In this document: positions 56,739 through 64,000 of the stretch, one piece after another | Layout of the letters: every line of letters starts with the position of its first letter | Position numbering within the stretch: the stretch's first letter is position 1 | Assembly: GCA_023053575.1 (NCBI GenBank) | Contig: JAKZAP010000016.1 | Span: forward strand, 6,444,046 to 6,508,045 | Source of the DNA: Branchinecta lynchi | Lineage: Eukaryota > Arthropoda > Branchiopoda > Anostraca > Branchinectidae | Direction: 5' to 3' | Length of the DNA stretch: 64,000 bases | Translations under genes and position numbers: made by a program | The notes under the pieces: model-generated | Told to the model about the DNA's origin: nothing | Databases searched by the model: none | The model's input: only the letters and a program-made list of their open reading frames with translations

Positions 56739-56966
56739 CTACCGACTAAGCTTTTGGGTTTTCTGCATCATAGTTGATGCAGAACAGAACACATTGTCCC
56801 CCTTGTAGGTTCTGCATGCTGGAGTAGAAACTAAATCGTTTTTAAAGCGGTTACATCTCTCTGAATTACACTTCTGCAGTCGACACGAGCACTTAAGACA
56901 AAACAAGAGCCAAACTACAAGCTTTGACGAAACAGAAGTGAATCCAAGCAAGAGCTGAAAGCTCAT
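56739..56966 (-). pseudogene. Cys-rich (CXC-like) fragment, probably of a mobile element
   Basis: The minus frame contains CLKCSCRLQKCNSERCNRF, then C at about +13 and +23. The spacing C..C.C....C....C resembles the CXC-type cysteine clusters found near the C-termini of some transposon and retroelement proteins and of tesmin-like proteins. The frame has no clear start and overlaps the 5' end of element C7. Function not assignable. Confidence 0.3.
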
Positions 56967-58836
56967 ATGGCACTTGCAAGAATAGGCAAAATGTTGGCGG
57001 AATTTTTTGTTTGGGAGTTTTGTACAGGGTCGAATATTGTTTTATTATACATAAAAAGTACGGTAAAAGGCATTTCTGGAACTCCTCTTCTTCGTTCGGC
57101 GGTTCAATATCAGTATGGTTTCGACATTTATATCAAGTACATTTCTTCTTTGAATTGTTGCTGCGTAATTTCCCGTTTCGAGGAGACGGACCTCTGCTTC
57201 GTCTATGGTTTTGCCTGCTAGTAGCTAGAAGGTATCGTTTGATAAAAAGCACTTTTCGACCTTGCGGTGAAGATGCGCACTTTAAGGGAGCTATAGAACC
57301 TCATTTGTAAGCAAAACCCTTAAGGCAAAAATGGTAATGGGCTTATGGGGATCATGAAAATTCATATTTTGCTACAAAGTATTTTTTCTTAAATTGCGGT
57401 CACGATTGGTACTCTAAGGAATGGTCGGATTTGGAAAGTGGCGATTTCTAAGACAATCTTGTCGAATTTCTAATATTCCAGCCAAGTTTCATCGTCCTAG
57501 CATACCTGAAAGAACCTTTACTCGCGATCACCGGAATTCCGGACTTCCCCTTAAACTCCCCCCACAGTCGCCTGAGCCAATCCGGTTCTGTAATTGATTT
57601 ATCCGAAGCATCTGTTAGTTATTCCCACAAAGTTCCATCCCGATCTCTCCAGTCTAAGCCTGTCACGTATCCCCCCCCCCCCCCCAGTTGTTGTCGGATC
57701 TGGTCCGGACATGAAAAAGATCACCAGAGACATGTCCTCTGTTCAATTACAAAATTTCGCTCAAATCCCATCACCCTTTCCAAGGTTACGCACGACTCAA
57801 TATTCCGGATTCCCCTTCCTCTACTCCCCCACGACTATCGGATCGAGTAAATTTCTATTTACAAGTCAGTTTGATAGGGTCCCTGATACGTCTCCCAAGT
57901 TTCGTCGTGAAAATCCCCCATCACCGGAATTCCGGGAAACACCCCTCCAACCCCAAAGCGTCCGGATCCAGTTCAAATGTGTAAACGATTTATCTGGAGC
58001 AGATGCTTGTTATTCCCCTCCATTCTAACCGTTTCTCGGGATTTCCGCCCCCCCCCCCCACACTCCTCCATAGCTGTCGAGTCCAGTTTGGACTTCAAAT
58101 GGAACATCACAAATATGTCATTTATTCAGGTATGAAGTTTCATTTCAATCCGATCACCCGTTCGAAAGTTACAGACCACTCAATTTTCTGGACCCCCCCC
58201 CCCTCCCCCCCCCCCAGATGGTCGGATCGGGAAACTGATAATTTCCAGGTTGGTTTGGTCGGGTCCCTGATACGCCTGCCAAGTTTCATCATCCTAGCAC
58301 CCCCTAATCTATATCAACCCCTACTAAGGTTCAACAACATATTATACCAACCCCTTCGACCTTCCATTGCTCTACCTCTCTCCGAACGAATTTTAGCAAA
58401 GAATGACTCATCCACGAGCAGAGCTATATTAGTGTGAAGAAAGGGGTAGGGGTTTGATAAAAACTAGAAAAAGCGTTTCAGGAGATTTTGGGTGTCCCCC
58501 TCCAGTCCCCCCCCCCCCCCAGTTATCGGATCCGATCCGAATTTGACAATGAACACCCAAGACACTTGTTCTTGATGCCTGTCAAGCTTAATGTACGCCC
58601 GACCGTTCCAAAGTTATGAATGCTACTAATTTCCGTATTCCCCATCTTGTCACTCCCCCATTGATGGTCGGATCGGGGAAGTGATTATTTCCAAGTTATT
58701 CCGGTTGGGTCCCTGATATGCGTGCCAAGTCTTATCGTCCTAGGTCGTGTGGAAGTGCCCGAACTAGCAAAATGCGGACAGACCGACAGACAGACATTAC
58801 GATCGCTATATGGCACTTGAGTAAGCTCAAGTGCCA
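56946..58836 (+). mobile_element. Element C copy C7, most complete
   Basis: The 5' end CAAGAGCTGAAAGCTC then ATATGGCACTTGCAAG is at 56946-56980. One CGGTGAAGATGCGCACTTTA module follows, then at least six modules with AAGTTTCAT or equivalent cores (57488, 57630, 57896, 58134, 58284, 58590, 58725), then GACAGACCGACAGACAGAC, and the hairpin TGGCACTTGAG-TAAG-CTCAAGTGCCA at 58811-58836. Confidence 0.85.
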
Positions 58837-58861
58837 CAAAAAACCCAACTTATGATTCCCC

Positions 58862-58983
58862 GCTTCCGACTAGATTACCCAGCGGTCGGATCGAGTCGTG
58901 GCTTCATCTTGGGTCTTGGGGGGGGGGTCTAGACGTTTCAAGTGCCAGAATGCTTATGATGCAACTCCTTTAATGTGCAATTA
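58862..58983. repeat. Block shared with the spacer of the inverted pair
   Basis: TTACCCAGCGGTCGGATCGA to CAAGTGCCAGAATGCTTATG matches 54637-54760 in inverse orientation, including an 11-G run. Confidence 0.7.
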
Positions 58984-59028
58984 CGGAATCAGTTTGCATT
59001 GGAATCATAGGCCCGACGGGTCCTTTAA
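58981..59028. repeat. MITE family D, right end
   Basis: TTTGCATTGGAATCATAGGC followed by CCGACGGGTCCTTTAA matches the right end of D1. Confidence 0.6.
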
Positions 59029-59319
59029 CTCAGAATTGTGTGTGAAATCTCAGCAGTTTCGAGCAGCTCAAAGGTATGCTATTTAGTCCATTAAAAGTTC
59101 GGAAAAAAAAGGGGTCAACCTGGACAAAATTGCGACACAAATGTTTTTGACACTGAAATGTTCAGAAAAAATCGCTGAACGACATATCCAAAATCCACCA
59201 AAATCGTCTGGTGGGGAAACTTTCAATCGCCCGGTGGAGAAACTTTCTAGGGCTGCATAAAAGGTTTGGAGGGAGTGAAAAATTAAAAGAAGAAAAAAAA
59301 AATTTGGATATGAGAATAT

Positions 59320-59975
59320 GACAGTCTAGTAAGGAGACACGCTGGTTCCATTTCTGAACCTTATTGTTTCATCCGACAAGTAGTTCGCGCGGAATCCAGT
59401 GAAAAGCGAAAATTCGGTCCTAATGTGAACAGTTAATTTACAACAACAAAAAACTTTTTGGTCTAATACCAAAGTTGATTTCGTGAAAGAAGACCTGCTG
59501 AATCCATTTCGAAACTTTTGTATTCGTCAGACAAGTAGATCATCCGGATTCCGGCGAAAACCGGGATTCGGTACCATACAAGAAAACTGTTCATTCTAAA
59601 AGAAAATTGTTTGGTCTAAAAGCACAGTCAGCTTAGGGGTAAAGAGGCCTGCTAAGACCTTGTATATATTTTGTTCGCCCGGCATTTAGTTTGCCTGGAA
59701 TCCGGTGAAAACTGGAAGTTCAATAGAAGGGAATTTTATCCTGTACAATTTTGATTTAGGCTAATATGACGTTTTACGAGTTGGAGGACATTTTATGTCC
59801 ATCTCCGAACTTTAACTGTTTTTCGCAGCAAGTAGTTCGCACGGAATCCGGCAAAAACTAAAAAATTCCATAGAAGTAAAAGTTTATTTTGACGTCGATT
59901 ACAGTTTCAGCATAGGGGTAAGAGTCCATGCAGAATCCATATCTGATGTTTGTTTATTTTTCTAGAAGGACAAGT
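59320..59975 (-). mobile_element. Element A copy A12, modules only
   Basis: Four to five modules (ACAAGTAGTTCGCGCGGAAT, CCGGCGAAAACCGG) of a diverged A subfamily. Neither terminal palindrome nor AACAAGA end is visible. Confidence 0.65.
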
Positions 59976-60399
59976 AGACAGTAGACAAAACGTAGCCAGT
60001 AGACAAAACGGAAATTCGATAGACGTAAAAGTAAAAGTCGTTTTGAAGCATCAGTATGGGGGTTCGCTTGGAGCTGGTCGCATGCACTCTTCTCAAGCAA
60101 GTGCGCAGGGTATGCTATTCTTGCAATGTTTACTAACTTTACTTTCTTGGTTCGGGACGCAAGCTGTTTAGCTTTCCCTGTCTACGAACCTTTGCAGAAG
60201 AAACTGAGCAATGAGTCGCGTTCTTTGGTGAAGAACATCACAATTTGCATCTAGAATAAATCCCACAACCGCCGTGGCAGCGGAAACCTCCTATGTGTTT
60301 GCAGTCCAGTTTAGTTTCAGGGAGTTCAGCCATGTCTGGCTCCCACTTTGATTTTTTCCAGGGAGGGGTGGGTGCAAGCGCTCCTTCTTTGTCTCGGAG

Positions 60400-61235
60400 T
60401 CATCACATCTGCGGCTCGAGTTCTAGAACTAGGTGAGTCGGGGTTTCTTCACCAACGATGCGGGGTCTAATGCCGTCTGATCACCGTCTTCAGTTTTTTT
60501 CTTCCTGGTCCTGTCGCTGAGGCGTGCGCCAACGAGCGTTCGAAGACGGACGTGGTAAAAAATGTTGAGCGATTGCGCATCGACTGCCTTTATGGGCCAT
60601 ATTAGAAACCTTTGGAACAGGACCGAACGTATCCTCACCTGATATATCCGGATTGGGATTTTGGTGTCAGCATGCCATTTCTACGGTTTCAACCACTCAT
60701 TCTCATCTTGACGGATCCGCGTTGCGATCTCTTCGTTGCAGCCAATATCTGTGTTCGATAAGGTAGCCAAGGTATATAAAGAAGACTTTTACTCCATGTG
60801 GTAGTGTATTGGTTGAGAGACATGTTGGAACCAACCTATGCAGCTGTAGGGGGCTCGTTGTTAACTACGGCCGTCGCATTTGACCGTGTCGCTAGTCACG
60901 ACCTGCTTGGCAGTGGCACCAGTGAAGAAGACTTTTGGGGGCTGGTTTCTGCTTGATCACTGCTGTGATGTAACTTCGTCAGAAATTCACCATACACATT
61001 TCTCCGGGTTCATTGTTGCTTTCCCATTCTATTATCTGCTGATTCACGCGCATAGAATCGAACTACGCTGCTAAAGGCGTAAAATGTATCTGATCCGGAC
61101 AGATAAACTTGAAGGAGGAAACTAGCTTGGCCAAGAACAGGCGATGCCGTAATGCATAAGAGTTTTTCCAGTCTTCCCTTTGTTGATTGTTAAGTTCTTG
61201 TTCTCCTGCTGCAAAAAGATCGTCGTTCGTAGCCT
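60400..61235 (-). pseudogene. RTE-like LINE reverse transcriptase remnant
   Basis: The minus strand reads FIYLGYL (about 60780) then, after a frame change, DIGCNEEIATRIRQ, then TKIPIRIYQVRIRSVLFQRF and WPIKAVDAQSLNIFYH followed by LRTLVGARLSDRTR (60500-60670). This order (FKYLGS.....CNEEI..RI, IY..VRSVL, W.....DA..L..F....LR...G....DR.R) is seen in the C-terminal half of RTE-type and related LINE RTs. It is broken by frameshifts and stops. The part upstream on the minus strand (61080-61235) is open in short stretches but not recognised. Confidence 0.65.
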
Positions 61236-61254
61236 TCTAGTCCATAAGGAACTT

Positions 61255-61745
61255 AGGTACGGAGCTCCGGTTTTCACAGGGATTCCGGGCGAGCTATTTG
61301 TCGCTCAGAAAAAAAGAGTATAGATCTGGCCTGAGCAGGTACTCTTGGCCCTAAGCCGGCTATGCTATTATATAGACAAATCAGTTTTTTTTAGAAAACT
61401 TTTTTCTTGTACAGTAGAGAATACTGGTTTTCGCCGGATTCCGGGCGAGCTACTTGTCAGGTGGATGAAAAAAAAAGTTTGGACATGGACTCAGCAGGTC
61501 TCCTTACCCTTAAACCGACTTTGCTATTGACCAACAAAAAATTCTTTTTTAACAATGAACTTTTAACTTCTATTATACCGAATTTCCGGTTTTCATCGGA
61601 TTCCGGGTGAACTACTTGTCGGGGGAAAAAACAAAGTTCAGATATGGACTCAGCATGTCTCACTACCCCTGAATCGACTGTGATATCACCCTAAACAAAA
61701 CTTGTTTGTCGCCCCTTAATTTTTCACCCCTTCCACCCTTTCAAG
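61255..61745 (+). mobile_element. Element A copy A13, modules only
   Basis: Three modules with GGATTCCGGGCGAGCTA and GACTCAGCAGGTCTCC words, ending in GCCCCTTAATTTTTCACCCC, which in A elements precedes the core; the core and palindrome are missing. It is the same subfamily as A12 but opposite in orientation. Confidence 0.65.
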
Positions 61746-61969
61746 CTGCCCCAGAATTTTTTCCCATCAGGCAATTTCGGTGGATATTGATATGTTATTC
61801 AACGATTTTTTCTGAACATTTTGGTGTCAAAAACATTTATGTTGCAATTTTGTCCGGGTCAAACCGTACTTTTACTGGACTAATTGGACAAAAAACCCTA
61901 TGTAGATTGTAGAGGTTTACGCATAGGCCTTCTCCACCTGCTGTTAGGTGCACGCCAATCCTCCATGGT

Positions 61970-63560
61970 ATGGCTTTTTTATGGGCAAGTGCCATATAGC
62001 GATCGCAATTTCTGTCCGTCCATCGGTCTGTCGGTCTGTCCAGGTTTTGCTAGTTCGGGCACTTCCACATAAGCTAGGACGATCAAACTTGGCAGGCGTA
62101 TCAGGGACCCCAAATGATTAAGTTGGAAATAGTCACTTCCCCCATCCGAGCACCGTGGAGGGAGGGGGAATCTGGAATCTTGAGGTATTTATAGCTTTTG
62201 AACGGGTGATCGGATCTCGATGAAACTTGATATTTGGAAAGACCTCATGCCTCAGACAACCCAATTAAAATCCGGACCGGATCAGTGACTTTTTTTTGGG
62301 GGGGGGGGGGGCTGGAGGGGGCAGCCGGAAATCTTGGGAAACACTATGAGTGGAGGGATCGAGATGAAACTTGGTGGGAAGACACCTAGCAAACACTAGA
62401 TACATCATTGACATAACCGAGCCGATTCGGGTACTGTGGGGGAGTGGAGGGAGGGGGAATCCGGAATCTTGCGGTATTTATAACTTTTGAAGGGGTGATC
62501 GGATCTCGATGGAACTTGATATTTGGAAAGACCTCATGCCTCAGACGACCCACTTAAAATCCGGACCGGATCCGGTGACTTTTGGGGGGGGGGAGCTGGA
62601 GGGGGCCACCGGAAATCATGGGAAACGCCATGAGTCGAGGGATCGAGATGAAACTTGGTGGGAAGACACCTAGCAAACACTAGATACATCATTGACATAA
62701 CCGAGCCGATTCGGGCACTGTGGGGGGAGTGGAGGGAGGGGGAATCCGGAATCTTGAGGTATTTATAACTTTTGAATGGGTGATCGGATCTCGATGGAAC
62801 TTGATATTTGGAAAGACCTCATGCCTCAGACGACTCACTTAAAATCCGGACCGGATCCGGTGACTTTTGGCGGGAGCTGGAGGAGGCAACCGGAAATCTT
62901 GGGAAACGCTATGAGTGGAGGGATCGAGATGAAACTTGGTGGGAAGACACCTACAAAACACTAGATACATCATTGACATGACCGAGCCGATTCGGGCACT
63001 GTGGGGGAAGTGGAGGGAGGGGGAATCGGGAATCTTGAGGTATTTATAACTTTTGAACGGGTGATCGGGTCTCGATGGAACTTGATATTTGGAAAGACCT
63101 CATGTCTCAGACGACCCACTTAAAATCCTGACCGGATCCGGTGACTTTTGGGGGAGCTGGAGGGGGCAACCGGAAATCTTGGGAAACGCTATGAGTGGAG
63201 GGATCGAGATGAAACTTGGTGGGAAGACGCCTAGCAAACACTAGATACATCATTGACATGACCGAGCCGATTCGGGCACTGTCGGGGGAGTGGAGGGAGG
63301 GGGAATCCGGAATCTTGAGGTACTTTTAACTTTTGAACGGGTGACCGGATCTCGATGAAACTTGATATTTGGAAAGACCTCATGCCTCAGACGACCCACT
63401 TAAAATCCGGACCGGATCCGGTGACTTTTGGGGGGAGCTGGAAAACGCTATTAGTGGAGGGATCGATATGAAACTTGGTGGGAAGACACCTACCCGTACA
63501 AAAATTTTCAGTACATCCGATTGTCTGTTAACATGTTGTCGAACAAGCCGAGATGGACTG
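61970..63560 (-). mobile_element. Element C copy C8 with an expanded array; 5' end not seen
   Basis: The 3' end is at the left (GGGCAAGTGCCATATAGCGA, then GTCCATCGGTCTGTCGGTC). Modules with GATGAAACTTG-type cores follow to the right. The 5' signature is not reached before the assembly gap. Confidence 0.75.
62150..63495 (-). repeat. ~282-bp tandem array inside C8
   Basis: The landmark ATCTTG.GGTATTTATAAC recurs at about 62177, 62467, 62750, 63031 and 63312 (spacings 290, 283, 281, 281). Units are highly similar. Each unit contains two core-bearing modules, so the array arose by amplification of a module pair. Confidence 0.9.
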
Positions 63561-63581
63561 CTAGACAGGGTACGTCAACAG

Positions 63582-63681
63582 NNNNNNNNNNNNNNNNNNN
63601 NNNNNNNNNNNNNNNNNNNNNNNNNNNNNNNNNNNNNNNNNNNNNNNNNNNNNNNNNNNNNNNNNNNNNNNNNNNNNNNNN
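63582..63681. other. Assembly gap of exactly 100 N
   Basis: GTCAACAG stands immediately left and right of the gap. A round 100-N size suggests a gap of unknown length. Confidence 0.97.
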
Positions 63682-64000
63682 GTCAACAGGGTAAAATCTG
63701 AGCTCATCTCTCCAACAGGTTCGTTTTGCAACTGTTTCTCAGGCTGTTGGAAGTACATCGGATTGGCTGTTCCTGATGTCTCCCCAGAGAGAGAATTAAT
63801 AGCCCAAAGATAAACAGAAAGATGGCTCTCACAGCAATTAAATCAGCCTTGCGCACAAACGGCAGGTGGCAACTTGTAGAATTGGCGAATTATTAACGTG
63901 CAGATGGCGCCGTGAAACATCTGCTTACTTCACGAACCTTTTGTGAAAGTAAAGTTTCATAAGAATAACCATTTAATGAAGCCGTAAAGGCCGATAAAAA
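63682..64000. other. No feature recognised
   Basis: No protease exon, LINE motif or family A/C word is seen here. Confidence 0.4.

Noticed and set aside
57594..58437. Two 144-codon Pro-rich frames
   Set aside because: Translations of C-rich modules in element C7; the same modules in other copies contain stops.
60040..60240. CAGYA-like reading (SSKCAGYAILAMFTNF) as the missing protease C-terminal exon
   Set aside because: No GDSGGP follows, cysteine spacing is wrong, and the frame does not continue as a protease.
1..64000. CRISPR array, operon or bacterial island
   Set aside because: Direct repeats here are long, diverged transposon modules without regular spacers, and no prokaryotic gene or ribosome binding site pattern is present.

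Overview
The window looks like animal nuclear DNA, most likely from an arthropod. The coding sequence is one gene cut into small exons by kilobase-scale introns with GT-AG (and possibly one GC-AG) splice sites. No operon, bacterial gene or CRISPR array is visible. The protein resembles the arthropod Stubble/filzig serine proteases, and the introns are full of CR1-like and other LINE remnants, MITEs and mini-me/DINE-like elements. I cannot name the species; a non-insect arthropod such as a crustacean is only a guess.

The gene lies on the + strand. Six exons can be joined with consistent phases: 16500-16599, 23676-24839, 30005-30169, 32313-32395, 39339-39442 and 47997-48268. They encode about 629 residues: signal peptide, six-cysteine knot, long Ser/Thr/Ala-rich stalk, R|IVNG activation site, and the trypsin-like domain through the catalytic His and Asp to GWGRLSDGG. 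The exon(s) for the catalytic Ser and C-terminus are not recognisable here, so the gene probably runs past the right edge. An ORF at 21266-21404 has a signal peptide and a phase-1 donor and could be an alternative first exon.

Everything else is repeat-dominated. Two dispersed families, called A (about 0.8-1.25 kb) and C (about 1.3-1.9 kb), share one design: a 5' end starting AACAAGA, a short word near the 5' end that recurs in a 3' terminal palindrome, tandem modules inside, and an AAGTTTCATC core followed by a GTCY-type microsatellite before the 3' palindrome. This resembles the mini-me/DINE-1/HINE class derived from Helentrons. In this annotation the strand of A and C copies is given with AACAAGA as the 5' end.

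Layout: 0.1-5.2 kb, A copies and a TA-flanked MITE; 5.4-8.6 kb, a CR1-like LINE interrupted by a second LINE, then a MITE; 9-16 kb, an A copy, a tRNA-Thr-like SINE, nested MITEs and unique DNA; 16.5-24.8 kb, exons 1-2 with A and C copies between; 25-30 kb, a 458-bp segmental duplication; 30-39.4 kb, exons 3-5, several MITEs, a LINE end and two head-to-tail C elements; 40-48.3 kb, MITEs, a 3-kb complex tandem array and exon 6; 48.3-64 kb, more A copies (two as a large inverted repeat), two LINE remnants, C elements, a 282-bp tandem array and a 100-N assembly gap.
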